A DNA stretch of 64,000 nucleotides from Erysipelotrichaceae bacterium (GCA_017515475.1 JAFWFS010000013.1:116891-180890), one strand, 5' to 3'; positions 34,701 through 43,613 are shown, numbered from the stretch's first letter. The notes: generated by a model not told the origin, from the letters alone. Program-made: numbers and translations.

Positions 34701-35537
34701 TTATGCCTCCTTGTGAGTCATCTTATCGATGACAACTGTCTTGGCGATATTGACGATCGATGAGATGCAGTAATAAAGTGACACGGCAGTCGGAATGGAG
34801 AACATCGCTACAGCGACCATCGCCAGCATACCATATGTCATTGCCTGATTCTGCTGTTCAGGCTTCTTGTAAGTTTTGTGATGCTTATCTGCTTCTTCTT
34901 TGCCGCGCTTCTCGGCGATCCACTGCGGGATCTTGATCGAGATGAACTGGCAAGCGACCATCAGTACGAAGATCACTACGCAGACCCACTTGCCTGCCGG
35001 GATGGCTTGCGAAGGAGATAAGGACAGGCTTGCGCCCATGAATGTTGCGTTGGCGACCGCATGCGATCTTCTGACGGCATTGTACATACCGATCAGAAGC
35101 GGGAACTGGATGAATGTGGAAGCTAACGAACCAAGCGGATTGATGCCGTACTTGTTGTAGAGCTGCTGCATCTCCATAGCCATACGCTGCTGGGACATCT
35201 CGTCGCTCCTGCCTTCGTACTTGGCCTGGATCTTCTGCAGTTCCGGCTGGATCTCCTGCATCTTCTGCATCGCGATGTTGGACTTGAACGTGAATGCCAG
35301 AACGATGGCGTTGAGTACGATCGTGACGACTGTGACTGCCATGAAGATACCGATCTTCGGTGTCAGCCAGTTGATGGCCTGGGAAAGCGGATAGGTAATG
35401 ATCGCGGACAGGAAGCCGTCGTTCATTGCCTCCGAGAAAGTTGTATCTAACGTTATAAGCTCGGTCGATGTTGAACAGCCTGTTAACAGCAACGCTAAAG
35501 CTATAAGCGATAAAATCAGTTTTAAGCGTTTATTCAT
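34701..35537 (-). CDS. yidC: Membrane protein insertase YidC (lipoprotein form)
   Basis: Inserts proteins in the cytoplasmic membrane with or without SecYEG. 278 residues, short Gram-positive form with a lipobox LLTGCS (Cys about 21) and five membrane segments. The first membrane segments are followed by the basic coiled cytoplasmic loop (MQKMQEIQPELQKIQAKYEG, about 92-111). The hydrophilic-groove Arg is not placed with certainty. Part of rpmH-rnpA-yidC-khpB. Confidence 0.95.
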   Translation of the reverse strand: MNKRLKLILSLIALALLLTGCSTSTELITLDTTFSEAMNDGFLSAIITYPLSQAINWLTPKIGIFMAVTVVTIVLNAIVLAFTFKSNIAMQKMQEIQPELQKIQAKYEGRSDEMSQQRMAMEMQQLYNKYGINPLGSLASTFIQFPLLIGMYNAVRRSHAVANATFMGASLSLSPSQAIPAGKWVCVVIFVLMVACQFISIKIPQWIAEKRGKEEADKHHKTYKKPEQQNQAMTYGMLAMVAVAMFSIPTAVSLYYCISSIVNIAKTVVIDKMTHKEA

Positions 35538-35560
35538 AGTGAACTCCTCATTTCATACTG

Positions 35561-35890
35561 TTATATTATAGCTTTTTTAAGCGCTATTTCCAAATCATTT
35601 TTATTCTCGGAAAAAGCCCTGTTTACATAGGGTTTTCTTACGATGATGATGAGATCTTTCGGGCAGGTTTCAAAGTCGATCAGCGACCTCACCATTTCCC
35701 TCACCTGACGTTTGATCCTGTTTCGTTCCACGGCATTGCCGAGCTTCTTGGACACCGAGATGCCCACTCTGGCATTCTCCTTGGCCCGATCGGAAGAATA
35801 GACGACAAAAAAGGCATTTGCCGTACTCTTCTTTCTGGAAATGATCGATGAGAATTCTTCGCTTTTTCTGACCCGATATAATTTCTTCAT
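35561..35890 (-). CDS. rnpA: Ribonuclease P protein component
   Basis: Binds the RNase P RNA and helps trim tRNA 5' ends. 109 residues with the N-terminal YRVRKSEEFSSII, central FVVYSSDR and the RNR signature NRIKRQVREMVR (about 56-67). 26 nt downstream of rpmH. Confidence 0.96.
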   Translation of the reverse strand: MKKLYRVRKSEEFSSIISRKKSTANAFFVVYSSDRAKENARVGISVSKKLGNAVERNRIKRQVREMVRSLIDFETCPKDLIIIVRKPYVNRAFSENKNDLEIALKKAII

Positions 35891-35916
35891 AAAAATTAAA
35901 AGCCACCTAAGTGACT

Positions 35917-36057
35917 TTAAACGGATAATACCTTTCTTCCTTTAGCACGACGTCTTGACAGCACCTTGCGTCCGCCGACTGTCTTCATTCTGGCTCTGAA
36001 ACCATGAACGTTCTGACGTCTTCTTTTGCTTGGTTGATACGTTCTTTTTGTTGACAT
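35917..36057 (-). CDS. rpmH: 50S ribosomal protein L34
   Basis: 46 residues, very basic: [16 protein letters not shown] at the start, [16 protein letters not shown] in the middle, [13 protein letters not shown] at the end, matching L34 along its whole length. AAAGGTGG precedes the ATG. Heads the unit with rnpA, yidC and khpB. Confidence 0.98.
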   Translation of the reverse strand: MSTKRTYQPSKRRRQNVHGFRARMKTVGGRKVLSRRRAKGRKVLSV

Positions 36058-36087
36058 AATAAGCCACCTTTCTCAAAATACTATTCA

Positions 36088-36117
36088 ATTTTAGTCCAAA
36101 GGGGGAAGAAATGTCAA
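36088..36117 (-). promoter_or_regulatory. Promoter of rpmH operon
   Basis: TTGACA (36112-36117), 18-bp spacer, TAAAAT (36088-36093), about 30 bp before the rpmH ATG; the strongest match to the sigma-A consensus in the window. Confidence 0.75.
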
Positions 36118-36140
36118 TACGAGCCGGACAAGTGTACCGA

Positions 36141-37667
36141 CTAATTCAGAAGTTTTTTATTGATCCTGCGGGCGATCGCGTTGCACGAAGTCCCGAGCTC
36201 AAAAGTCAGACCGTTCCTTGTCTCGACCACCTTGCGTATACCGATGTCCTGTATCCTTTCATAAGAGATCTTTTCCGGATCGCGGATAAAGACGTTGAGC
36301 TTGAAAAGGCCCGAACCGGCATTGATGATGTTGTCCTTGCCGCCGGCCACTTCGATGATATCGTTGATGATATCTTCGCCATTCCCTGTCCTGACAAAGT
36401 CAAAGGCCAGATAGCGGTAGTAGAACAGCGTCATCAGAAACATCACCGCAAAAGCACCGACGCCCACCAAAAGGATGGTGCGGATCGATGGGATCAGAGA
36501 AGCATTCCGGATATTGATAATGAAATCCGCAAAGCTTCCCGGCATGGCGATGACCGTATTGGAGATACGGCTCGAGAAGCCCAGGAAGGCTTCAAAGCTG
36601 ACCAGGATGCCGGAAGACACGCCGACGATCACCAGATAGATCGCAAGCAGCGCCGGTGAAGTCGCAAACATCAGCAGTTCCGTCGGCAAAGGATTGCCGG
36701 CAGCTATCGACAGGATGATGATGAACAGGAATTCAAACAGCAGGATATTGCGGTCGGTCCTGTCCGACATGGAGAACAAGGTCCCCAGGTAGAAGGCCGG
36801 GATGATGAACATGTTGATCACATAGAACGGCGTGATGAACCTGCCGGCACCGATATAGGATGCGCTGGAATCCTTGATGTAAGTCCAGATATTGACATCG
36901 CCCAGAACGCTCTGGCCGGTCACCGTGTTGGAGAAGGATCCGCCGGCGGAAGTATACCAGAACGGATAACGGATGATGTTTCCAAGTCCCAGGATCGACA
37001 GCACTCTGTCCAGGATCGAATACATGCCGATCTTCATCGGATCGAGCAGGTCGGAACCGATGAAAGCGATCGCTCTTTGTATGTACGTATACAGATACGG
37101 GAAGCTGTAGGAGACCGCAATGCCCAATACGAAACAGAAGACGGAGTTATAGATGATGCCCGCCGTGTCTCTGGCAAAGATATTGGACAGAGAATACGGG
37201 CCTCTGTGTCTGGAGAAGATGAAGGCCGCCCTGGTCGCATAGGCGACAAGGAAAGAACCGATCATGCCGGTCTCTAACGGAAGTCTGCTTCCGGAAGTCA
37301 TATTGAAAATGGAATTGATGCCATGCCCCGTCGCATATGCCTGCGCATTGAGGGTCTGCGTCGAGAACAGCATCGTCGTCACGACGAATGTGAAGTAGCC
37401 CACCAGCGCCAGGATGACAGGCGAGGCATTGTTGGCCTTCTTACATACGATATTCAGCATGAAGATCAGCGGCAGATTCATGATCGTCAGTTCGCCGATC
37501 TTCAGTAAAAGTTCCGCGAGAAACAGAATGATGGAAGAACGGAAAGTATAGAAGACGTTGACGCTCTCATTCTGGATCAGGAAACCTACCGCAACACAAA
37601 TAAAGCCGAAATAGGCAACTCTGATCGGTGTCTTACAGCTTTCATAGAAATTCATCATCTTTTTCAT
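36141..37667 (-). CDS. PTS EIIC-type membrane protein with cysteine-less EIIB domain
   Basis: 508 residues. Residues about 15-420 are a glucose-superfamily EIIC membrane domain (about ten hydrophobic segments; LGNIIRYPFWYTSAGGSF near 230 matches the conserved EIIC loop). Residues about 435-508 are EIIB-like (VAGGKDNIINAGSG), but the phosphorylated Cys of the usual ACITRLR motif is absent (SGLFKLNV). No EIIA or sugar gene is adjacent. It may be a permease using another EIIB, a sensor, or a transporter without phosphorylation. Predicted leaderless mRNA. Confidence 0.75.
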   Translation of the reverse strand: MKKMMNFYESCKTPIRVAYFGFICVAVGFLIQNESVNVFYTFRSSIILFLAELLLKIGELTIMNLPLIFMLNIVCKKANNASPVILALVGYFTFVVTTMLFSTQTLNAQAYATGHGINSIFNMTSGSRLPLETGMIGSFLVAYATRAAFIFSRHRGPYSLSNIFARDTAGIIYNSVFCFVLGIAVSYSFPYLYTYIQRAIAFIGSDLLDPMKIGMYSILDRVLSILGLGNIIRYPFWYTSAGGSFSNTVTGQSVLGDVNIWTYIKDSSASYIGAGRFITPFYVINMFIIPAFYLGTLFSMSDRTDRNILLFEFLFIIILSIAAGNPLPTELLMFATSPALLAIYLVIVGVSSGILVSFEAFLGFSSRISNTVIAMPGSFADFIINIRNASLIPSIRTILLVGVGAFAVMFLMTLFYYRYLAFDFVRTGNGEDIINDIIEVAGGKDNIINAGSGLFKLNVFIRDPEKISYERIQDIGIRKVVETRNGLTFELGTSCNAIARRINKKLLN

Positions 37668-37673
37668 AAAACC

Positions 37674-37679
37674 ATTTTA
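37674..37679 (-). promoter_or_regulatory. -10 box of predicted leaderless PTS-type gene
   Basis: TAAAAT followed by GGTTTT and the ATG at 37667. Confidence 0.45.
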
Positions 37680-37693
37680 CTACAAATCTGTCA

Positions 37694-37699
37694 TATAAT
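37694..37699 (+). promoter_or_regulatory. Candidate -10 box of DJ-1 family gene
   Basis: TATAAT, followed by an AAGAGG ribosome site and the ATG at 37718. Confidence 0.45.
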
Positions 37700-37717
37700 T
37701 AAAAAGAGGTATCCGCC

Positions 37718-38245
37718 ATGAAAGCTATGATCATCGTCAATAACGGTCTTGAAGAATGCGAAGCATTGATCACTTATGACCTTCTTTACAGAGCCGGGAT
37801 ACAGACCGACCTGGTCGGTTTTACGCAAGAGATCCTTTCTTCCCACAACGTCTGTTTCAAAGCGCATAAGCTGATCGATGATATCGATCCTTCAGATTAT
37901 GACTGTCTCATCCTGCCCGGCGGCATGCCCGGGACAAAGAATCTGGAAAGTGATGAATGCGTACAGAAACTGATCGATCTTTTCGTTCAAAGCGACCGCT
38001 ATATCGCGGCGATCTGTGCGGCGCCATCCATCCTGATCCACAAGGGGCTTCTTAAAAATGAACGTTTCGTCTGCTTCCCGGGTTTTGAATCCGGTCTTAC
38101 ACCGGCGCAAGGAAAAGCTTATAAAGACGGAAAGTTCATTACCGGCAAAGGGCTTGGCGCAGCCTTTGAATTCTCGTACGAGATCATCAAAACACTGCTG
38201 GATGAAAAGACCGCCAAAGAAGTCCTCGCCAGGATCCAGTACTGA
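37718..38245 (+). CDS. DJ-1/PfpI family protein
   Basis: 175 residues. The nucleophile Cys lies in AAICAAPSIL (about 87-96), with Glu in NGLEECEAL (about 9-17) and LPGGMPGTKNL (about 67). Family members act as glyoxalases, deglycases or redox sensors; the MalY/PatB gene follows on the same strand behind a hairpin. Confidence 0.85.
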   Translation: MKAMIIVNNGLEECEALITYDLLYRAGIQTDLVGFTQEILSSHNVCFKAHKLIDDIDPSDYDCLILPGGMPGTKNLESDECVQKLIDLFVQSDRYIAAICAAPSILIHKGLLKNERFVCFPGFESGLTPAQGKAYKDGKFITGKGLGAAFEFSYEIIKTLLDEKTAKEVLARIQY

Positions 38246-38279
38246 TCTTTACGGGACGGAGCTCAATAAATCACTGTAT

Positions 38280-38307
38280 GAAAAGATCTCATCGATCTTT
38301 TCTTTTA
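38280..38307 (+). terminator. Hairpin after the DJ-1 gene
   Basis: Stem GAAAAGATC / GATCTTTTC, loop TCATC, then TTTTA; AT-rich and of moderate strength. Confidence 0.5.
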
Positions 38308-38343
38308 TCCCTTCATACTGCAATCGATAAAAAAGGTAGAGAT

Positions 38344-39519
38344 ATGAACACAAAACAATTCACGGATATGTATTACATCGATCGGAAGAAAAACGATTCC
38401 GTCAAGTGGCAAAGAGGCGTCAAGATGGATTGCCTGCCGATGTGGATCGCCGACATGGATTTCAAAGGCGATCAGAAAGTCATCGATTCCTTAAAAGAAT
38501 TCATCGAAAAAGGTGACTACGGATACGCCAACCTGCCCAAAGACTATTATGATGTCCTCATCGATTTCCACCGGAAAAGACATGGCATCGAATACAAGCC
38601 GGAATGGATCCGTTTCACCAAAGGTGCCATCGATGCGATGTATCAGGTCATCTACTCCCTCACCGAACTCAAGGACGGTATCATGATCTCGACACCGGCC
38701 TATCCGCCTTTTTATTCCACCGTCAAAGAAAGCGGAAGGAAGCTCTATACTACGAAGATGATCGATAACGGAGGCTATTTTACCTTCGACTACAAAGACA
38801 TCGAAGCCAGATTCAGAAAAGGAAAGATCTCGATGTTCATCCTGTGTTCGCCGCACAACCCTTTAGGCAGGGTCTTCAAGAAAGGCGAACTGGAAGAACT
38901 CTTCGAACTGTGTAAGAAATATGATGTGCTGGTATTGGCCGACGAGGTCCATTGCGACATCATCATGCCTGACCAGGAATTCTATCCGGCACTTTCCTTT
39001 AAGAAATACCGCAGAAACATCGTATCCATCTGTGCGGCTGCCAAAAGCTTCTCACTGGCCGTATTCTCTCATTGCCACGTGATCATTCCCGATCCTGCCC
39101 TTCGCAAGAAGTTCATTGCCTATCAAAGACACACCCACACCGGCAGCGTCAATGTCTTCAACGCCTTATCCACCTACTATTCCTATAAGTATGGAAGTGA
39201 ATGGCTGGATGGTGTGATCGATGTGATCTATGAGAATTACAGCCATTTCCGGATGGAACTTTCTCCATACTATGAGATGACGAATCTCGAAGGGACCTAT
39301 CTGCTTTTTGTCAACATCGCACCTTACAACAAGGACAGAACAGCCTTTGATACTCTGGTCAGCGAATGCAATATCCTGGCCAATGCCGGCGAAAGCTTTG
39401 GCGAAGAGTATTCTTCCTGGGTCCGGATCAATCTCGCCACATCGCCTGCCAATATAAGAAAAGCGGTGCGCAGCTTGAAAAAACTCGCAAAAGAAAAACA
39501 GGACCAAGCCTGTTCATAG
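38344..39519 (+). CDS. patB: PatB/MalY-type PLP aminotransferase / cystathionine beta-lyase
   Basis: 391 residues, fold-type I PLP enzyme. CLPMWIADMDF near the start (about 29-39), CSPHNPLGRVFKKGEL (about 168-183), ADEVHCDIIMPD (about 198-209) and the Schiff-base Lys in CAAAKSFSLA (about 234) match PatB/MalY C-S lyases. ADEVHCD (rather than ADEVYSD) is typical of this subgroup. GGTAGAG precedes the ATG at 38344; the upstream extension lies in the terminator region and is rejected. Its end overlaps the FliB-like gene by 6 bp. Confidence 0.88.
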   Translation: MNTKQFTDMYYIDRKKNDSVKWQRGVKMDCLPMWIADMDFKGDQKVIDSLKEFIEKGDYGYANLPKDYYDVLIDFHRKRHGIEYKPEWIRFTKGAIDAMYQVIYSLTELKDGIMISTPAYPPFYSTVKESGRKLYTTKMIDNGGYFTFDYKDIEARFRKGKISMFILCSPHNPLGRVFKKGELEELFELCKKYDVLVLADEVHCDIIMPDQEFYPALSFKKYRRNIVSICAAAKSFSLAVFSHCHVIIPDPALRKKFIAYQRHTHTGSVNVFNALSTYYSYKYGSEWLDGVIDVIYENYSHFRMELSPYYEMTNLEGTYLLFVNIAPYNKDRTAFDTLVSECNILANAGESFGEEYSSWVRINLATSPANIRKAVRSLKKLAKEKQDQACS

Positions 39520-40548
39520 TTTCAGAAATACTGCCGCATTGTCGCAGATCAGCGGTGCATTGTAATAGAAGGCCGTATGCTCGATCAGGTGGAATAAAGC
39601 CGCCGTCGCATCGATCAGGTCTTCTTTTTTATTATGCAAGGAACAATAACCGATGCACACCAGTCTGAGCAAGCCATAGGTCAGACAAAGACCTTTGTAT
39701 ACCGAAGTCCTGTCCGCCCTCTTGTCGACGAATGGGAAACACTCATAGATCATCGAATTGTTGATCATCCTTTCAAAGAAAGGCATCCAGTCAGGATATC
39801 TTTTTTCAAATCCTTCCTTATCCTTTTCATAAAGTTCTTTTTCTTTTTCATAGCGCTCATATACTTCCATGGCGATCTGTCCGAACAGGTTGTTCTGTCC
39901 GATGAAACGCTTTAAAAGCTTCAGTCCTTCAGGAAGCGGATCGATATCTTCATGATAGTCTTTCGAAAACTCCTTTTCATTGATGATCTTACAGATATCG
40001 GAGATACTCTGGCAAAGCGAAGTCGTATGGTCTTTGATCAGTTCCTGAAATAAGAGGATCTGTTCGCCTTCTTCTTCTCCGATCTCATAGAAAAGCTCAT
40101 TCTCCGCTTCCATTTCGATACTGATGATATGAAGATCCTTTCTTTCATATAACATCTCGATGATCCTTTCGCAGGAGCTGGAACAGGAAGCGACATTGTG
40201 CACACCGACTTTCTTGAGCGAACGCGGATACAGCTTGCAGGCTTTCGGAAGATAGCCTTCCCCTTTCTCGGCATGCAGGGAACAAAGCCCCTTCTCCTGG
40301 ATCGGACACTGACCCAGCCAGTTGAACGAGACATAGCGGTAGACATCATCATTCACCGTTTCCGGGATCACAAAAGCACTCTGCACTCTGCGGTTGAGAT
40401 CTTCGGAACATTCCATCGTGATCAGTTTCTGGTATTCCTTCTTACTGACAGGGATACGCCAAGTGCTGCAGCAGGTATGGCGGCATTTATCGGCCTTGCA
40501 GGAAAATTCAGGATAATAATCAGGTGTGAACCATTCTTCTTTTTTCAT
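39514..40548 (-). CDS. FliB-like lysine N-methylase domain protein
   Basis: 344 residues. The Cys-rich N-terminus SCKADKCRHTCCSTWRIPVS (about 16-35) and a second cluster CPIQEKGLCSLH ... ACKLYPR (about 79-106) match the FliB family, which N-methylates flagellin lysines in enteric bacteria and is also found in non-motile Firmicutes. No flagellar gene lies in the window. The cysteines could hold an Fe-S cluster. TATAAT is 11 nt before the ATG with no clear ribosome site. Target unknown. Confidence 0.72.
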   Translation of the reverse strand: MKKEEWFTPDYYPEFSCKADKCRHTCCSTWRIPVSKKEYQKLITMECSEDLNRRVQSAFVIPETVNDDVYRYVSFNWLGQCPIQEKGLCSLHAEKGEGYLPKACKLYPRSLKKVGVHNVASCSSSCERIIEMLYERKDLHIISIEMEAENELFYEIGEEEGEQILLFQELIKDHTTSLCQSISDICKIINEKEFSKDYHEDIDPLPEGLKLLKRFIGQNNLFGQIAMEVYERYEKEKELYEKDKEGFEKRYPDWMPFFERMINNSMIYECFPFVDKRADRTSVYKGLCLTYGLLRLVCIGYCSLHNKKEDLIDATAALFHLIEHTAFYYNAPLICDNAAVFLKL

Positions 40549-40593
40549 TTTTTAAGATGATTATATATTTCGGAAAATCAATTTTCAACTAAA

Positions 40594-40620
40594 AAAGAGT
40601 TGCTATTCGCAACCCTTTGT
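40594..40620 (-). terminator. Terminator of the BtpA/ABC locus
   Basis: On the minus strand AAAGGGTTGC, loop, GCAACTCTTT, then TTTTAG; one G-T pair. Confidence 0.7.
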
Positions 40621-40649
40621 CAGACTGTGCAATATATTTTTCAGAGAAA

Positions 40650-41429
40650 TCAGTACTTGCTTCTTACAACTTCCATGAATTCTTTGACTTTCGCAGGATC
40701 GATGCGGTCGCCTGTTTTGAATCCGCGGCCTACAATGACCGCATCCGCATATTCAAAATAATCAAGTACATTGTTTGCTTTGACTCCTGAACCGACGATG
40801 ATCGGGAAATCGCCAATATCTTCTCTCATCGCTTTGACATCTTCCACTGTGATCCTTTTCGCCTGATCGTTCTCGGTTACGATGATCGCATTGGAATCAT
40901 GTCCCATAGCATTATGCGCGAGTTCATTGATCGGAACATCCGGATTGCCATAAGTTTCCTGGGTGCGGACATCGGTAAAAAGCATGACGTCTGCCGGATA
41001 ATCTTTCATTACCTTTGATAACGGTGTGGAACAGGCAGGAATATAGCCAAAGGAACCGCCTCTGTTATCTACAAAAGCCTCCAAACGGATAAAATCCGCA
41101 TTGACTGCCCAAGCCATGATCCACTCCTGCTGCCATGCGTTCATTTCTATATTGACGCCGAACGGGATCGGACAAAGATCTCTGATTTTGGAAGCAACTG
41201 CCGTCATCAGAGTATAAGATTCCATAGGGATCTCATCCGCGTATTGCGGCCAGTCATTGAAATTCTCCAGCATGATCGCATCGACACCGCAGTCGATCAG
41301 AGTTTTGGCATCTTCCAGCGCAAACTGAACGATCTCATCTTTATTTCCTTTATAAGCCGCATTCGACGGCAGCGGAAGCAGATGGACCATACCGATTACT
41401 TTTTTCTTCCCGTCAAAAAATTCTTTCAC
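40650..41429 (-). CDS. BtpA/SgcQ-family TIM-barrel protein, copy 1
   Basis: 259 residues. VIGMVHLLPLPSNAAYKG near the N-terminus, CGVDAIMLENFNDWP (about 48-62), FGVNIEMNAWQQEW and the closing VGSGVKANNVLDYFEYADAVIVGRGF match the BtpA/SgcQ family, whose enzymatic role is not settled (it includes a thylakoid photosystem I biogenesis protein and sugar-locus proteins). GTG start with AAAGGAG. It is paralogous to the gene at 41586-42374 and last in the ABC/VOC locus. Confidence 0.85.
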   Translation of the reverse strand: MKEFFDGKKKVIGMVHLLPLPSNAAYKGNKDEIVQFALEDAKTLIDCGVDAIMLENFNDWPQYADEIPMESYTLMTAVASKIRDLCPIPFGVNIEMNAWQQEWIMAWAVNADFIRLEAFVDNRGGSFGYIPACSTPLSKVMKDYPADVMLFTDVRTQETYGNPDVPINELAHNAMGHDSNAIIVTENDQAKRITVEDVKAMREDIGDFPIIVGSGVKANNVLDYFEYADAVIVGRGFKTGDRIDPAKVKEFMEVVRSKY

Positions 41430-41442
41430 TTTTTCTTCTCCT

Positions 41443-41586
41443 TTAAATAATTGTCATGCCGCTATCGATAAGGATGCCGGCTCCGTTGATATGACTGCCC
41501 GGTCACTGAACAGAAAATACAGCGTATCGGCGATCTTTCTGCCGATGCATTCACTTGCCCCGGTGACCACGCACTCTGTTTTTCAT
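41443..41586 (-). pseudogene. Remnant of a short-chain dehydrogenase/reductase gene
   Basis: The gap between the two BtpA genes holds SDR scraps in three frames. The ATG overlaps the BtpA stop as TAATG. After about one lost base near codon 5 the frame reads CVVTGAS, the start of an SDR Rossmann motif; it then jumps directly to IGRKIADTLYFLFSD, the SDR C-terminal pattern (IA..vlFL.SD). After another frame change come INGAGILIDSGMTI and TAA, the usual SDR end. About 200 codons are missing. The stop lies against the AAAGGAG site of the next gene. Confidence 0.7.
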
Positions 41587-42374
41587 TATTTCAGTTTCTG
41601 CATCAACGATCTGACCCTTTGCTCATCGATCGGATTCATCACATTTCCGTTTTCTTTAAATGAACTTCCGATGATCGCGCCATCAGAAACAGCTAAATAA
41701 TCACATACCGTCTTTTCGTTGACGCCGCTTCCTACGACAACAGGGATATCACCTGCGATCTTCTTCATTTCCGCAACATCTTCGACCGATGGAGATTTTC
41801 CGGTCATTATACCGGTGCAGATCAAAGCGTCTGCTCCTCCCTCTATGATCGATTCGATAGTGAAATCAAGGGGCTGTTCAACGATCGCAAACGTATGTTT
41901 GACATTCACGTCAGCCAGGATCGCAATGTCTTTCGGATACCTCGACTTGATCCTCATCAAAGCAGGGCCTGACGATATACAGACGCCGTTTGGTCCCATC
42001 CTGTTTTCTGCAAATACCTCTTCGCGTATGAAGTCATAACCGCAGGAATATGCGATGGCCCATTCAGCTTCATAATTATTGAACTGCACATTGATCCCCA
42101 TCGACAGATCGCATTCTTTGCGCAGTCTTGCGGCAATCGAAGCAAATGCGGTCGTGGTGATCAGCTCCTGGTCGGTAGCGTATGGAATATCGCCGAAGTT
42201 CTCAACGATGACAGCGTCCGCACCGCCGGCTTTCAAAGCGTTCAGATCTTTCAAGGCAGCATCATATACCTTTTCAAGATCTCCGCAATAGCCCGGTGCA
42301 CCGGGCAGCGGTTTCAGATGGACCATGCCAATGACAGGCTTTGTATCGCCAAATATTTTTCTGAATAAATTCAT
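41586..42374 (-). CDS. BtpA/SgcQ-family TIM-barrel protein, copy 2
   Basis: 262 residues, similar throughout to the copy at 40650: VIGMVHLKPLPGAPGYCGD (about 14-32), GGADAVIVENFGDIP, MGINVQFNNYEAEW and VVGSGVNEKTVCDYLAVSDGAIIG (shortened). The two copies differ in the central catalytic-face loops, so they may act on successive or related compounds. 11 nt after the VOC gene; the remnant SDR follows with a 1-base overlap. Confidence 0.85.
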   Translation of the reverse strand: MNLFRKIFGDTKPVIGMVHLKPLPGAPGYCGDLEKVYDAALKDLNALKAGGADAVIVENFGDIPYATDQELITTTAFASIAARLRKECDLSMGINVQFNNYEAEWAIAYSCGYDFIREEVFAENRMGPNGVCISSGPALMRIKSRYPKDIAILADVNVKHTFAIVEQPLDFTIESIIEGGADALICTGIMTGKSPSVEDVAEMKKIAGDIPVVVGSGVNEKTVCDYLAVSDGAIIGSSFKENGNVMNPIDEQRVRSLMQKLK

Positions 42375-42385
42375 ATCCTTAGCCC

Positions 42386-42760
42386 TTAATAACAGACTTC
42401 GATGATATTGTCTTCAAACGTGACAGCACGGAATTCCTGCCCGCCGACTGTTGCCGGCTCATAAAGAATCTCGTATCCGTCTGCCTTAACTTTGCCAAGG
42501 ATCTCCTCAAATTTTTCCTTACTGTCAACTTTGATGCAGATATGGATAAAGCCCGCATTGTTTTTGTTTTTTTCTGCATCAATGACTTCCGGCTTAGTCA
42601 TAAGTTCCAGTTTAGGGTTTTCATCAAACTTCATGATATATGACTTATAACCGTTATCTTCGGAATACTCCGCATGAACTGTCGCACCGAAATAATTCTC
42701 AAAGAAAGCCTTTGCGCCTTCCAGATCTTTGACCATAAGTCCAACGTTACTGATTCTCAT
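42386..42760 (-). CDS. VOC-family protein (glyoxalase/dioxygenase-like)
   Basis: 124 residues, one vicinal-oxygen-chelate domain. ISNVGLMVKDLEGAKAFFENYFGA opens it (shortened); metal ligands are probable in GFIHICIKV (His about 72) and the final NIIEVCY (Glu about 120). Family members do glyoxalase, epimerase or ring-cleavage chemistry, so it is probably the metabolic partner of the BtpA genes. GAGGAG precedes the ATG. Confidence 0.8.
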   Translation of the reverse strand: MRISNVGLMVKDLEGAKAFFENYFGATVHAEYSEDNGYKSYIMKFDENPKLELMTKPEVIDAEKNKNNAGFIHICIKVDSKEKFEEILGKVKADGYEILYEPATVGGQEFRAVTFEDNIIEVCY

Positions 42761-42863
42761 ATTTTTCTCCTCCTATAAGCTGATCCGGTCCCATCAGTGA
42801 AAAGCCGGATGTTTATTGATTACACAACAGATCATGTGCAATAGTGAATATCACACGATCTGA

Positions 42864-43613
42864 TCAATCCTGTTCTTCTTTACGTAAGATCCTTTTCAAG
42901 AATCTCCTTGTCGCTTCCTGTTTCGGATCGCTCAGGATCTGTTCAGCAGGTCCTTCTTCGACTACGATGCCGTTTTCCATAAAAATAACACGATTCGCTA
43001 CGTTTCTCGCAAATTCCATTTCATGAGTTACAACGACCATTGTCGTCCCCTCTTTTGCCAGCTTGATCATGACCTCGAGGACCTCACCTGTCAGTTCCGG
43101 GTCCAAAGCTGAAGTCGGTTCGTCAAAGAGAATGACTTCCGGGTTCGTTGCCAGAGCTCTGGCTATAGCGACCCTTTGCTGCTGTCCGCCGGAAAGCTGA
43201 TCCGGATAATAATCCGCGCGATCTAGCATGCCGACTTTTTCAAGCATTTCCAGGGATCTTTTCTTAGCTTCTTCCTTCGAGACCTTTCGAGCGACTGTCA
43301 GACCTTCCATTACGTTCTGCAAAGCAGTCATGTTTCGAAAGAGATTGAAACTCTGGAAAACAAAAGCCATCTTCATTCGGATCTCTTTGATCTCCTTTTT
43401 GCTGATCGTACGGATATCTTTGGAAAGATCGTCAAATGTAAAGATGCCATCATCCGCCTGTTCCAGAAACGCCATGCAGCGCAGCAGCGTCGTTTTCCCG
43501 GAACCGGAAGAACCGATGATTGCAACGACCTCGCCCTCATCGACCTGAAAATCGATCCCTTTCAGGACCTGATTGGAACCGAAGGATTTATGTATATTTT
43601 TTACTCCTAACAT
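42864..43613 (-). CDS. Polar amino-acid ABC transporter ATPase
   Basis: 249 residues of the GlnQ/ArtM/TcyC type: Walker [11 protein letters not shown] (about 33-42), Q-loop [10 protein letters not shown], signature [16 protein letters not shown] (about 138-153), Walker [15 protein letters not shown] and switch His in VVVTHEME. The C-terminus is a plain ABC_tran end with no regulatory domain. Follows the permease gene after 16 nt. Confidence 0.95.
   Translation of the reverse strand: MLGVKNIHKSFGSNQVLKGIDFQVDEGEVVAIIGSSGSGKTTLLRCMAFLEQADDGIFTFDDLSKDIRTISKKEIKEIRMKMAFVFQSFNLFRNMTALQNVMEGLTVARKVSKEEAKKRSLEMLEKVGMLDRADYYPDQLSGGQQQRVAIARALATNPEVILFDEPTSALDPELTGEVLEVMIKLAKEGTTMVVVTHEMEFARNVANRVIFMENGIVVEEGPAEQILSDPKQEATRRFLKRILRKEEQD

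Noticed and set aside
42761..42863. Possible promoter or operator between ATPase and VOC genes
   Set aside because: A weak ATCCGG/CCGGAT pair is present but no -10 or T-run hairpin is clear; left as unassigned 103 bp.
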